This document shows, one piece after another, positions 8,085-16,923 of a stretch of 64,000 nucleotides of DNA (the stretch's first letter is position 1; each line of letters begins with the position of its first letter). Source of the DNA: Arthrospiribacter ruber (GTDB lineage Bacteria; Bacteroidota; Bacteroidia; Cytophagales; Cyclobacteriaceae). The stretch lies in the NCBI RefSeq assembly GCF_019343195.1, contig NZ_RPHB01000006.1, positions 1-64,000 on the forward strand, given 5' to 3'. The notes beneath the pieces are model-generated. The model worked only from the letters and a program-made list of their open reading frames with translations, was not told the origin of the DNA and made no database searches. The translations under genes and the position numbers were made by a program.

Positions 8085-10307
8085 TTAATCAAACCTCGTG
8101 ACTTTTATTATACCTTCGACTTTGGAAAGATTGTCCACGAGCTTCTCCAGGTGCTGGGTACTGTGCACATACAATTTGATCGTACCCTCAAATATCCCAC
8201 TGTCGGAGTCTACAGTGATGGAGCGCATATTTACTTTCAGCTCATTGGAGATGACTTTGGTGACATCATTGATCAAACCTACACGGTCTGTACCCACTAT
8301 CCTCAATCCGGCAAGAAATGCTATTTCCTGTTGGCTGGTCCATCGTGCTTTTATTACCCTGTTGCCATGGTTGGAAAGTAATTCCAGCGCATTTGGGCAA
8401 GAAGTTCTGTGAATCTTGATACCCTCATTGACCGTCACAAATCCAAACACATCATCACCGGGAATAGGATTACAGCACTTGGCAAGAATATAATCCACCA
8501 CGTCCATATCTTCCCCGATCAACAACTGATCATGATCCGGTCCTTTGAGGTTTTTAATTTCTTTGGTAAAAGACGACTCATCTTTTACCTTGTCCAATGA
8601 AGGTTTGCTCTTTTGTTTTTTCTGTTCTTTAAACTCCTTAAAGCTTTTGATGGAAGTCGCATCTATTACCCCCTTCCCCACTTTGTAATAAAACTCATTG
8701 GGTGTCTTTGTCTCAAAATATGCCCTCAACTGCTCCACAACCTCAGAATTGAAATCCATTTTCATCTGACGGAGTTTCCGCTGTACGATTTCTTTGCCGT
8801 CAAGCATGGTGGACTTTTTCTCCTCCTTAAGGGCATCTTTGATTTTTGCCTTCGCCCTCGAAGTTACCACAGAATTCAGCCAGTCTTCAGTAGGTTTTTG
8901 TTTATTTGAAGTCAGGATTTCTACCTGATCACCGTTTTTCAGCTTATGATTAATAGGTACCAGTCTTTGGTTGACTTTGGCACCTATACACTTAGCCCCT
9001 ACTTCTGTATGGATTTCAAATGCAAAATCCAAAGCTGTCGCCCCAAAGGGCAACACCTTGAGTTCACCTTTTGGGGTAAACACAAACACCTCATCGTGGA
9101 ATAGGTTGCCACGGAAATCATCCATAAACTCTATCGCTGACCCGTCATTGGACTCTAAAAGTGACCTGACCTGCATGATCCATTCATCCAGACCTGAGCT
9201 TCCTTTCGCTTGGGCAGCTTCTATTTCTTTGTATTTCCAATGTGCCGCATACCCTCTCTCCGCAATGTCATCCATCCTTGAAGTCCGGATCTGTACTTCC
9301 ACCCATTGTCCGGTGTTACTCATTACTGTGGTGTGAAGGGATTCATACCCATTCGCTCTTGGGGTACTGATCCAATCTCTAAGCCGGTCAGGATTGGGCC
9401 TATAAAAATCCGTCACTATGGAATAAACCTGCCAACAATCTGCCTTTTCGTCCTCGAGCTCACTGTCAATGATGATCCTGACTGCAAAAAGGTCAAACAC
9501 CTCTTCGAAGGGGATATTCTGTTTTTTCATTTTGTTATAAATAGAATAAACAGACTTAGGTCTTCCTTTTACAGTGAATTCAAAACCTTGTGCATGGAGC
9601 TCTTCCTCAATAGGAGTTATAAAGGCTTTTATAAATTTATTTCTAGATAACCGGGTTTCGTTGATTTTTTCTACAATATAGCTGTAGGTATCAGCATCCG
9701 TGTATTTGAGATAAAGATCCTCCAGCTCAGACTTGATGGCATATAGTCCGAGCCTGTGCGCAAGTGGCGCATAGAGGTACATGGTTTCCGATGCAATTTT
9801 AAGCTGCTTGTGCCGCGGCATGCTTTCCAGCGTCCTCATATTATTGAGCCTGTCCGCCAATTTGATCAGAATCACGCGCACATCATCAGAGAGGGTGAGA
9901 AGCATTTTGCGGAAATTCTCCGCCTGCTGGGAGGAGCCATAATCAAAAACTCCTGAAATCTTGGTGAGTCCATCTATGATCTGGGCAACTTTGGCACCAA
10001 AATCTCTTTCTATATCCTCCAGCTCCCAATCAGTATCTTCCACTACATCATGAAGCAGGGCAGATACAATACTGGTAGTGCCGAGCCCGATCTCCTCCAC
10101 ACAGACCAATGCCACTTCAAGAGGATGGTAAATGTAAGGCTCTCCGGATTTTCTCCTCATTTCCTTATGGGCCTCACTCGCTACATTAAAAGCCTTTTTG
10201 ATCAGCTTGGCATCGCCTTCCTTGAGCATTGGCTTGGCCATTCGCAGTAGCCTTCTGTACCTTTTGAGTATTTCTTTTCTCTCTTCTTCTAAATCTACCT
10301 GAATCAT
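8085..10307 (-). CDS. Bifunctional (p)ppGpp synthetase/hydrolase (RelA/SpoT)
   Basis: This 740-residue Rel protein makes and degrades (p)ppGpp, the stringent response alarmone. The N-terminal HD hydrolase is intact (the LLHDVVEDT motif at about 85-93, plus KLADRLNNMRT). The synthetase domain follows (RPKSVYSIYNKM, then GYESLHTTV and VEVQIRT). After it come a TGS domain (about 390-455, starting VFVFTPKGELK), a zinc-finger-like CCNPIPGD segment and a C-terminal ACT domain. Because both catalytic halves look whole, it should be the dual-function enzyme. It is monocistronic with a recognisable promoter. Confidence 0.97.
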   Translation of the reverse strand: MIQVDLEEERKEILKRYRRLLRMAKPMLKEGDAKLIKKAFNVASEAHKEMRRKSGEPYIYHPLEVALVCVEEIGLGTTSIVSALLHDVVEDTDWELEDIERDFGAKVAQIIDGLTKISGVFDYGSSQQAENFRKMLLTLSDDVRVILIKLADRLNNMRTLESMPRHKQLKIASETMYLYAPLAHRLGLYAIKSELEDLYLKYTDADTYSYIVEKINETRLSRNKFIKAFITPIEEELHAQGFEFTVKGRPKSVYSIYNKMKKQNIPFEEVFDLFAVRIIIDSELEDEKADCWQVYSIVTDFYRPNPDRLRDWISTPRANGYESLHTTVMSNTGQWVEVQIRTSRMDDIAERGYAAHWKYKEIEAAQAKGSSGLDEWIMQVRSLLESNDGSAIEFMDDFRGNLFHDEVFVFTPKGELKVLPFGATALDFAFEIHTEVGAKCIGAKVNQRLVPINHKLKNGDQVEILTSNKQKPTEDWLNSVVTSRAKAKIKDALKEEKKSTMLDGKEIVQRKLRQMKMDFNSEVVEQLRAYFETKTPNEFYYKVGKGVIDATSIKSFKEFKEQKKQKSKPSLDKVKDESSFTKEIKNLKGPDHDQLLIGEDMDVVDYILAKCCNPIPGDDVFGFVTVNEGIKIHRTSCPNALELLSNHGNRVIKARWTSQQEIAFLAGLRIVGTDRVGLINDVTKVISNELKVNMRSITVDSDSGIFEGTIKLYVHSTQHLEKLVDNLSKVEGIIKVTRFD

Positions 10308-10336
10308 ATAGTGGTATTGAATCCATAAGCACCAAT

Positions 10337-10370
10337 CAAAATTAGGCGCTTATTTTAATTTTTTTTTCAA
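10337..10370 (-). promoter_or_regulatory. Promoter of the rel gene
   Basis: On the minus strand TAATTTTG (10344-10337) fits TAnnTTTG, with TTG (10370-10368) 23 bases upstream. The -7 box lies 29 bases before the rel start codon. It is back to back with the tRNA-Leu promoter on the plus strand. Confidence 0.5.
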
Positions 10371-10397
10371 CTTCTTGAGGAATTTTTTCAGATGCTA

Positions 10398-10427
10398 TTG
10401 CAAGTTAAAATTTCCTTATTACCTTTG
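10398..10427 (+). promoter_or_regulatory. Promoter of tRNA-Leu
   Basis: TTG (10398-10400), exactly 19 bases, then TACCTTTG (10420-10427). The -7 box is identical to that of rRNA promoter P1. Transcription should start near 10434, only a few bases before the tRNA. Confidence 0.85.
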
Positions 10428-10439
10428 CCCCACGTTAAT

Positions 10440-10521
10440 GCGGATGTGGCGAAATTGGTAGACGCACTAGACTTAGGATCTAGCGCCGCGAGGCATGGGG
10501 GTTCGAGTCCCTCCATCCGCA
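10440..10521 (+). tRNA. tRNA-Leu (anticodon UAG)
   Basis: The acceptor stem GCGGATG (10440-10446) pairs with CATCCGC (10514-10520), and A at 10521 is the discriminator. The anticodon stem CTAGA/TCTAG (10467-10471/10479-10483) encloses CTTAGGA with anticodon TAG at 10474-10476, which reads CUN leucine codons. The T arm contains GTTCGAGTC, and a long variable arm (class II) follows the anticodon stem, as expected for leucine. The 3' CCA is not encoded. Confidence 0.97.
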
Positions 10522-10530
10522 CACATCTTA

Positions 10531-10600
10531 ACCCTCAATCACAATTCCGATTAGAATCCGGCACCGTCGGAAGCAAAATGGAAAAGAGATTGAGGGTTTT
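10531..10600 (+). terminator. Composite terminator after tRNA-Leu
   Basis: The outer arms ACCCTCAATC (10531-10540) and GATTGAGGGT (10588-10597) pair perfectly and are followed by TTTT. A second pair, TTCCGA/TCGGAA (10545-10550/10567-10572), forms an inner stem. This is an unusually long terminator for a single tRNA, with about 70 bases of structure. Confidence 0.8.
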
Positions 10601-10630
10601 TAATTAAAATCTAACCAAAATCAATTTACC

Positions 10631-11959
10631 TTGGAAATCTCTTTAGACAAACATTCAGCAAATCAAGCTTCAGTTAAAATTAAATTAAATGAAGCAGATT
10701 ATCAACCGAAGGTTGAGGCGAAACTTAAAGATTATGCCAAAAAGGCCAATATCAAAGGTTTTCGTCCGGGAAAGGCTCCTGTCTCCATGATCAAGAAAAT
10801 GTACGGTACTTCTGTTTTGGTAGATGAAATCAATGACATTCTTTCATCTTCACTCAACACCTATTTGAAAGAGCAGACTTTTAGGATTCTTGGTGATCCA
10901 CTTCCTGTATTTGAAGACGCTGACAAGATCGACTGGAAAAACCAAAAAGAATTCGAATTCGAGTATAAAATCGGATTTGTAGAAAATATAGATTTCAAAT
11001 TGGATGATTCTCTTAACGCCACTGCTTACAAAGTAGAAATGTCTGACTCAGAGCTTGAAGAAGCAATCGCCAATCTTAGAAGCCAATACGGAAAGATGAC
11101 CAACCCTGAGGTAAGTGAAGAAAACGACTTCATTTACGGAGACCTAAAATCTGAAGATGGTTCATTTGAAAAGACTTTCAGTCTTCCGCTTTCCAAGGTG
11201 GAGAAAAAGTCCCTGAAGAAATTTGTGGGCGTAAAGAAAGGTGATGTAATCGAAATGGATCCTTCAAAAGCTATCACTGAAGATCTAGCTCAGACTGTAG
11301 GAGTGGAAGAGGATGAGGTATCCAAACTTTCCGGAAAATTCACTTTTACGGTACAAAATATCAACAGAACTGAACTGGCAGAATTCAATCAGGAATTCTT
11401 CGACAAGCTTTTCGGTCCTGATCAGGTGAGCAGCGAAGAAGAAATGAGGTCTAAAGTACAAGAAATCATCTCTGACAACTACAACAAAGAAGCCGCTGTC
11501 TACAGCGATGAGCAATTGAAAGACAAAATCATTGCTTCAGCTAAGATTGAACTTCCTGAAGAATTTTTGAAAGAATGGTTATTCAAAGCCAACGAAGGCA
11601 AAGTAACTACTGAGCAGGTAGAAAAAGAATATCCCATCTATGCCAAGCAGCTAACCTGGACCTTGATTTCAAATCAGGTGGCAAAAGACAATGACATCAA
11701 AGCTGAACACGAAGATGTCATTGAAAAGACCAAAGAGATGATCAGAGAGCAATTTGCTTCATCAGGCATGGGCGCTCAGATGGAAGACAGCATGGACATG
11801 TTTGTAGACAATTACCTAAAAGGTAACGAAGGACAGAACTACATGCAGATGCTCACGTCTGTTCAAAATGATAAAGTATTGGCATTTGCTAAAGAAAAAG
11901 CTGGAGTGAAAGAAGAAACTATCAGCACTGATAAATTCAAGGAGATGTTGGAAAACTAA
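10631..11959 (+). CDS. tig: Trigger factor
   Basis: Trigger factor is the ribosome-bound chaperone that meets nascent chains. This 442-residue protein shows the ribosome-binding signature GFRPGKAPVSMIKKMYG (about 41-57). A peptidyl-prolyl isomerase-like middle domain (about 150-245) and the long helical C-terminal chaperone domain follow. The start must be TTG at 10631: an in-frame TAA lies at 10601 and no ATG or GTG falls between, and the product MEISLDKHS matches the usual family N-terminus. It is followed by a terminator and then clpP-clpX, the common order tig-clpP-clpX. Confidence 0.95.
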   Translation: MEISLDKHSANQASVKIKLNEADYQPKVEAKLKDYAKKANIKGFRPGKAPVSMIKKMYGTSVLVDEINDILSSSLNTYLKEQTFRILGDPLPVFEDADKIDWKNQKEFEFEYKIGFVENIDFKLDDSLNATAYKVEMSDSELEEAIANLRSQYGKMTNPEVSEENDFIYGDLKSEDGSFEKTFSLPLSKVEKKSLKKFVGVKKGDVIEMDPSKAITEDLAQTVGVEEDEVSKLSGKFTFTVQNINRTELAEFNQEFFDKLFGPDQVSSEEEMRSKVQEIISDNYNKEAAVYSDEQLKDKIIASAKIELPEEFLKEWLFKANEGKVTTEQVEKEYPIYAKQLTWTLISNQVAKDNDIKAEHEDVIEKTKEMIREQFASSGMGAQMEDSMDMFVDNYLKGNEGQNYMQMLTSVQNDKVLAFAKEKAGVKEETISTDKFKEMLEN

Positions 11960-11981
11960 TCCTGATTCAAAATCGTTATTG

Positions 11982-12012
11982 AAAAGTCCTTCTTTTAGTA
12001 AGGGCTTTTTTT
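11982..12012 (+). terminator. Terminator after tig
   Basis: AAAAGTCCTT (11982-11991) pairs with AAGGGCTTTT (12000-12009) with one G-U pair and an 8-base loop, followed by T residues. The 3' edge runs directly into the clpP -7 box at 12012. Confidence 0.75.
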
Positions 12013-12019
12013 ATTTTTG
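12012..12019 (+). promoter_or_regulatory. Candidate clpP promoter -7 box
   Basis: TATTTTTG (12012-12019) matches TAnnTTTG and lies 21 bases before the clpP ATG. No TTG is found at 17-23 bases upstream, so it is a partial match only. The tig terminator and this box abut. Confidence 0.45.
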
Positions 12020-12040
12020 TACAAGACTAAAAACGCGATT

Positions 12041-12709
12041 ATGATCAACAGAGACGAATTCAGAAAATTCGCTGTCCACAATAGAGGAATCAGCGGAAAT
12101 GCATTTGACCAATACAGTACATTTGTAGAAAATATGACCAGATCGGTCATTGAGGAAAGACCTACCAATTTCAGGGAAATCGACGTGTTTTCCAGGCTCA
12201 TCATGGACAGGATTATTTTCCTCGGAACACAAGTTGACGACTTTATCGCCAATATCATCACCGCACAGCTTCTCTTCTTGGAATCCACCGATCCCAAAAA
12301 AGACGTGCTTCTTTATATCAATAGCCCTGGGGGTTCGGTGACTGCCGGACTGGGGATTTATGATACCATGCAATACATTCAGCCCGAAGTTGCCACCATT
12401 TGTACCGGCATTGCCGCTTCTATGGGAGCTGTACTTTTGGCAGGAGGAGCTAAAGATAAAAGATCTGCATTGAAGCACAGCAGGGTAATGATTCACCAAC
12501 CTTCAGGAGGAATGCAGGGACAATCCAAGGACATGGAAATTTCCCTTAAACTGATTTTATCCATGAAAGAAGAACTTTACCAGATATTGGCTGACCATTC
12601 AGGAAAAACCTTTGAAGAGATCGAAAGAGATTCTGACAGAGATTACTGGATGAAAGCACCCGAAGCCAAGGAATATGGCTTAATTGATGAAGTATTGATA
12701 AGAAAATAA
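12041..12709 (+). CDS. clpP: ATP-dependent Clp protease proteolytic subunit
   Basis: ClpP forms the barrel-shaped peptidase of the ClpXP protease. The product is 222 residues from ATG 12041. The catalytic Ser127 lies in GIAASMGA, His152 in MIHQPSGG, and the acidic residue is in the ERDSDRD segment near 198-201. A TTG at 12017 would extend the frame by eight residues, but it overlaps the likely -7 box, so I reject it. The N-terminal extension before the first family motif is about 20 residues longer than in E. coli mature ClpP, as is common in Bacteroidota. clpX follows 5 bases after the stop, and the two are clearly cotranscribed. Confidence 0.97.
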   Translation: MINRDEFRKFAVHNRGISGNAFDQYSTFVENMTRSVIEERPTNFREIDVFSRLIMDRIIFLGTQVDDFIANIITAQLLFLESTDPKKDVLLYINSPGGSVTAGLGIYDTMQYIQPEVATICTGIAASMGAVLLAGGAKDKRSALKHSRVMIHQPSGGMQGQSKDMEISLKLILSMKEELYQILADHSGKTFEEIERDSDRDYWMKAPEAKEYGLIDEVLIRK

Positions 12710-12714
12710 TAAAA

Positions 12715-13944
12715 ATGGCACAAATTACCTGTTCCTTTTGTGGGAGAAATAAGAAAGATGTGGATCTGATGGTATCAGGTATTTCAGCACATATCTGTAA
12801 TTACTGTATCGATCAGGCCTATCAGATTCTGGGGGAAGAAGAAAAAAACAAAAAGCCTTCTGCCAAAAACCTGAAGCTTAAGCTTAGAAAACCAAAGGAA
12901 CTCACCGGATTCTTAAATGAATATGTCATAGGACAATATGACGCCAAAAAAGTTCTGACTGTAGCGGTGTACAATCACTATAAAAGATTGGTGCAAAAAA
13001 CTACCGAAGAGGACGAAATCAAGATTGAAAAATCCAACATAATCATGGTAGGTGATACAGGTACGGGAAAGACTTATCTGGCAAAAACACTCGCCAAAAT
13101 TCTTGAGGTACCTTTCTGTATCGCAGATGCTACTGTCCTTACAGAGGCCGGATACGTTGGAGAAGATGTGGAAAGCATACTCACCAGACTACTTCAAGCT
13201 GCCGACTACAATGTGGAAGCGGCAGAAAGAGGGATTGTCTACATTGACGAAATAGATAAAATCGCCAGAAAGTCAGACAATCCATCCATTACGAGGGATG
13301 TCAGTGGAGAGGGTGTGCAGCAAGCTTTGTTAAAACTCTTGGAAGGTACTGTAGTCAACGTACCACCACAGGGCGGCAGAAAGCATCCTGATCAGAAAAT
13401 GATTGCTGTAAATACTGAAAATATCCTGTTCATTTGCGGTGGGGCTTTTGATGGTATCGGCAGACATATTGCCAACAGGCTCAACACGCAGCCGCTTGGT
13501 TTCAGCAAAAAATCAGAAAGCAAGCAGGTGGACAGAAGCAATCTCCTTCAATATGTCACAGCACAGGATCTGAAGTCTTTTGGACTTATCCCGGAACTGA
13601 TAGGAAGGCTCCCTGTAGTGACCCATTTGGATCCTCTTGACAAAGCTGCGCTAAAAAGCATCCTTACGGAACCCAAAAATGCACTTACTAAGCAGTATAC
13701 CAAATTACTCGCTATGGAAGATGTCACGCTCAAGTTCGATGAGAGCGGGATTGACTACATAGTAGAAAAGGCAATGGAGTACAATCTTGGTGCCAGGGGA
13801 TTGAGGTCTATTTGTGAAGCAATCATTACAGATGCCATGTATGAACTGCCATCAGACGAATCCGTAAAGGAATTGGTCATTGACAAAAAATACGCAGAGG
13901 AGCAATTTGAAAAATCCAAATTCAAAAAGCTTCAAGTAGCATAA
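12715..13944 (+). CDS. clpX: ATP-dependent Clp protease ATP-binding subunit
   Basis: ClpX is the hexameric AAA+ unfoldase that feeds substrates to ClpP. The protein is 409 residues. The N-terminal zinc domain has Cys6, Cys9, Cys28 and Cys31. The Walker A is GDTGTGKT and the Walker B ends IDEIDK. The [18 protein letters not shown] sensor region and the C-terminal LGARGLRS sensor 2 are present. Its stop codon TAA (13942-13944) overlaps the outer arm of a long inverted repeat that also ends the convergent gene. Confidence 0.97.
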   Translation: MAQITCSFCGRNKKDVDLMVSGISAHICNYCIDQAYQILGEEEKNKKPSAKNLKLKLRKPKELTGFLNEYVIGQYDAKKVLTVAVYNHYKRLVQKTTEEDEIKIEKSNIIMVGDTGTGKTYLAKTLAKILEVPFCIADATVLTEAGYVGEDVESILTRLLQAADYNVEAAERGIVYIDEIDKIARKSDNPSITRDVSGEGVQQALLKLLEGTVVNVPPQGGRKHPDQKMIAVNTENILFICGGAFDGIGRHIANRLNTQPLGFSKKSESKQVDRSNLLQYVTAQDLKSFGLIPELIGRLPVVTHLDPLDKAALKSILTEPKNALTKQYTKLLAMEDVTLKFDESGIDYIVEKAMEYNLGARGLRSICEAIITDAMYELPSDESVKELVIDKKYAEEQFEKSKFKKLQVA

Positions 13945-14145
13945 AAAAGAGGCTGTATCATAAGTCAATGCTTTAAAAAATTGCTAAAATTTTATTTGGT
14001 TTGCAATAAGTGAAACTTTGTGTCTTAGAGTCTTCGTGGCATTATTAGCCACAAAGCCACTAAGTCACAAAGAAATTGACTCTTAAAACAGAATTTTGTT
14101 TGGTAAATAAATCTGAAGATCAATTTATGATACAGCCTCTTTTTT
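13943..14145. repeat. Nested inverted-repeat element between convergent genes
   Basis: A 21-base arm (13943-13963, core AGAGGCTGTATCATAA) has an exact inverted copy at 14125-14145. Inside lies a second imperfect inverted repeat, 14016-14040 against 14048-14072 (four mismatches in 25), with a 7-base loop and the core CTTTGTG.CTTAG.G. The internal arms resemble the CTTTGTG-CTTAGTGG sequences that recur between genes in many environmental genomes. The outer arms with A and T runs would also act as a terminator in both directions. Total length is 203 bp. Confidence 0.8.
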
Positions 14146-14819
14146 TATTTATCTGCATTTAGCAGCATAATCAATCTCCTGATATCCGCCTTTTCTTTTA
14201 GGTCCAAATTATACTTATTGCTAAGCTCATTAATGGTCTTGTAAACCTCATCCCCAAAATATTCAACCATTATTTTTTTCCTCGTTTTCCAAAGAAATGC
14301 TTCCCCATCTTTAAACACATAAAGATCTTCAGCATTAGAAAATGCTTTTGCCCGCTGTGAGCCATAAGTAGCTCCCGGATCATCAATCATTTTCTTGTAT
14401 TTATGGTTTACCAGGGTATAATCCCCATCTACCAACACTTCAACAAACCTGTTTTTCCCAGTCCCCGGAATATCATATCCTGAACGGTACAGTTGAGGAT
14501 TGGAGCTAGGGTTAAGGATAAACCCGTTGATCTTACCTGGTGAATAGGCCATCAATTCTCTGCCCTGTCTGTATTCCAAGGTGTGGTTAAAAGCGTTAAA
14601 TGCGATCACCACATCACTGAGTGTATCTTTGTCCGAAAATATAATGGTTCCCGAATCAAATTCGGTCCAATATTGGGAACCTTTTACTTCAGGGTAAGGA
14701 TTGGCCATCACTGGATTGCCTGTTGCCTGATCTCTGAGCATTTGCAGCTGTGCCATGGACTTTCCACAGCAAATAGTCACTGATAACAGAAGAATTAAAC
14801 TAAACTTTTTCATATCCAA
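14145..14819 (-). CDS. Exported protein of unknown function
   Basis: I do not recognise this 224-residue protein with confidence. It has a signal peptide (about 1-23, ending SMAQ) and no further membrane segment. The body opens with QLQMLRDQATGNPVMANPYPEVKGSQYW and continues with mixed strands and helices. This looks like a recurring family of Bacteroidota secreted proteins, but I know no function for it. Two ATG codons (Met1, Met3) are possible starts. It lies downstream of the SusC/SusD locus but is cut off from it by a terminator. Its stop codon lies in the outer arm of the repeat shared with clpX. Confidence 0.75.
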   Translation of the reverse strand: MDMKKFSLILLLSVTICCGKSMAQLQMLRDQATGNPVMANPYPEVKGSQYWTEFDSGTIIFSDKDTLSDVVIAFNAFNHTLEYRQGRELMAYSPGKINGFILNPSSNPQLYRSGYDIPGTGKNRFVEVLVDGDYTLVNHKYKKMIDDPGATYGSQRAKAFSNAEDLYVFKDGEAFLWKTRKKIMVEYFGDEVYKTINELSNKYNLDLKEKADIRRLIMLLNADK

Positions 14820-14822
14820 ATA

Positions 14823-14855
14823 TAAAAAAAGACCAGAGATTATCTGGCCTTTTTT
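14823..14855 (-). terminator. Terminator of the SusC/SusD locus
   Basis: On the minus strand GGCCAGA (14849-14843) pairs with TCTGGTC (14837-14831) including one G-U pair, followed by a T run (14830-14824). It lies 24 bases after the stop of the last gene in the locus. Confidence 0.8.
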
Positions 14856-14878
14856 ACTATTAAATATTGGAATAATGA

Positions 14879-15367
14879 TTAATCTTCAGAAGGATCAGGA
14901 CGGGTAATCCTCAACTGCACTCTCTTGTAGTTTTCGCTTGGCTGGATTTCAGAATTTCCTTCCAATTCCAACAACAAGTCTACAGATCCACCAATAGCTC
15001 CGGTGTCAATCACATCTACAGTCAAGGAAGCTGTAGAAGAATTGGCAGGAATCACCAAGGAACCAGAAACATTGTAATCAGTACCTTCCACTGCTGTAGT
15101 ACCTTCAGAAACCACTCTATAGGCTATGGTTTCATCATTAGCTCTTTGTCTAGCGACCAGGTTTACCTGGAAAGAGTGTGAGCCTACAGTATTGGCTACT
15201 GTTACCCTTGGATAATTTTGGCCAGCTACAGGAGCAGTAACAACTGCTGTCTGAAACTCTACCTCAGCACCTTCCCAGATAGGATAGTTTTGGTCGATAC
15301 AAGAACCGAACGCAAAAACCATCATTACAGAAAATATAGATAATATCTTTTTCATGTTGTTATTCAA
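14879..15367 (-). CDS. Small surface lipoprotein of the SusC/SusD locus
   Basis: This 162-residue protein has a lipoprotein signal ending FGSC (Cys23; Met5 is an alternative start). The mature part resembles one or two Calx-beta-like immunoglobulin strands (TTAVEGTDYNVSGSLVIPANSSTASLTVDVID at about 90-122). Such lipoproteins (DUF4843 or SusE-like) often follow susD and add surface binding capacity. It begins 2 bases after the SusD stop codon and ends the operon. The ligand is unknown, and the family assignment is tentative. Confidence 0.75.
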   Translation of the reverse strand: MNNNMKKILSIFSVMMVFAFGSCIDQNYPIWEGAEVEFQTAVVTAPVAGQNYPRVTVANTVGSHSFQVNLVARQRANDETIAYRVVSEGTTAVEGTDYNVSGSLVIPANSSTASLTVDVIDTGAIGGSVDLLLELEGNSEIQPSENYKRVQLRITRPDPSED

Positions 15368-15369
15368 TT

Positions 15370-16911
15370 TTAGTATCCTCTGTTTTGATTAAGGTTAGTA
15401 TTACCATCAACTTCACGCTGAGGAATCAAAGGAAGGATTCTGAAATCGTCGAAAGGCACAAAGTTGTTAGCTCCCAAATATCTCTTATCCAAATCTCTTC
15501 CATATCTCTTTAGGTCAAAGAACCTGTGTCCTTCAAAAGCAAACTCTTTGAATCTTTCCAAAAGGATTTCTTCCAGGATATCTTCACCGCTTACGCTTAC
15601 AGCTTCCAATCCTCTCAAAGACTTGAAGGCGTTCAATTCCGTCAATGCTTCACCGGTATTTCCCAACTGATAGTTGGCTTCCGCTCTGATCAGATGCATT
15701 TCTGACTTTCTGATTACAGGTACGTTGTCACCGTAAGCAAAACCAGCTTTTGAGATAAATTTGACACATTCGATATTTCTTGCACCTCTTACAGTACTTC
15801 CTGTAGTGTATAAATGAGCCCTTACATCATCATTTCTGGTTACATCCCAGTTGTTGTTATCTGAAGCTGGCTCTCCGATTTGCAAAGGAGCCAATCCAAA
15901 GAAATCCAACACCCTTTGGTTAGGGATAAAGTCACCCCATCCACCTTGAGCATTTTTATTATCCAAGTTAAGCAATACAGTATAAGTAGACTGAAGAGAT
16001 TCATTTACACCGATAGCTTCACCGGCAATCTGGAACCTTACTTCAAACATAGCCTCAGGATGGTTTTGTGCTCTCCAACCCGCTACATAATCCATTCCAC
16101 CAAGTACAGTACCTACTTCTGATTCCAAAGCCGCAGCAGCAGCATCACGGGCAGCGGCCCAGTTGCCTCTGTACAATTGAACCCTAGCCAAAAGACCTTG
16201 AGCGGCACCAACAGATGCAAACTGAGTACCTGCACGGCTGGAAGTAGACAATGCTGCAATGGATTCATTGATATCCTGTACAATCTGATTGTAATTTTCA
16301 TCAATGGTCGATCTTGGAGAATTTCTCACAAAAGCTATATCCGAAGTAATGGAACCTTCCAAAGGCATTGGAATACCACCTTCATCAACCAAACCTGGCT
16401 GATAGATAGCTGTCGGAATGTAAGTATAAACTTTTACTAAATCGAAGTAATACAAAGCTCTTAAAAACTTCAATTCACCTTCCCACCTGGCTAATTGCCC
16501 TGCTGAAGCACCTTCAACACCTGAAGCAATCGCATCTAGGATCAAATTAGCTTCATTAATAGCAAAGTAAGAATTTTGCCAAAAACTTAGTCCTGAACCA
16601 GGAATAGAATTGAAGTGCGCATTAGGCTGATTATTGTTTTCCTGAATCAATCGACCAGAATTGGATGTAGTTCTTCCCACGTCTGCCAAAGCATCAGATA
16701 ATCCCAAAAGATTTCTACCGTAATTAGTTGATTGCCTAAGCCTTGCATAAACTGAATTCACCGCGGCCTCTACACCGTCGGGCGTATTTAAGGCCTGATC
16801 TGCATCAATCGACTGTCTTGGATCTACATTAAGGTCACAGGAAGAAACTGCAACACCTAGACCTAAGAGCAGTGCAAATGCATACTTATATATATATTTT
16901 GTCATTTTCAT
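15370..16911 (-). CDS. SusD/RagB family nutrient-binding outer membrane lipoprotein
   Basis: This 513-residue SusD-family protein would bind its substrate on the cell surface and act as the lid of the SusC transporter. It has a lipoprotein signal (cysteine in SSCDLNVDP), TPR-like helices (about 50-330) and the family C-terminus (RFKEFAFEGHRFFDLKRYG, then the LPLIPQREVDGNTNLNQNRGY ending). It follows SusC by 12 bases. No glycoside hydrolase, peptidase or sulfatase sits next to the pair, so the substrate cannot be inferred from context. Confidence 0.96.
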   Translation of the reverse strand: MKMTKYIYKYAFALLLGLGVAVSSCDLNVDPRQSIDADQALNTPDGVEAAVNSVYARLRQSTNYGRNLLGLSDALADVGRTTSNSGRLIQENNNQPNAHFNSIPGSGLSFWQNSYFAINEANLILDAIASGVEGASAGQLARWEGELKFLRALYYFDLVKVYTYIPTAIYQPGLVDEGGIPMPLEGSITSDIAFVRNSPRSTIDENYNQIVQDINESIAALSTSSRAGTQFASVGAAQGLLARVQLYRGNWAAARDAAAAALESEVGTVLGGMDYVAGWRAQNHPEAMFEVRFQIAGEAIGVNESLQSTYTVLLNLDNKNAQGGWGDFIPNQRVLDFFGLAPLQIGEPASDNNNWDVTRNDDVRAHLYTTGSTVRGARNIECVKFISKAGFAYGDNVPVIRKSEMHLIRAEANYQLGNTGEALTELNAFKSLRGLEAVSVSGEDILEEILLERFKEFAFEGHRFFDLKRYGRDLDKRYLGANNFVPFDDFRILPLIPQREVDGNTNLNQNRGY

Positions 16912-16923
16912 TGCTGTCTGTTA

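Noticed and set aside
12017-12040. TTG start for clpP
   Set aside because: It overlaps the TATTTTTG box and the tig terminator; ATG 12041 gives the family N-terminus.
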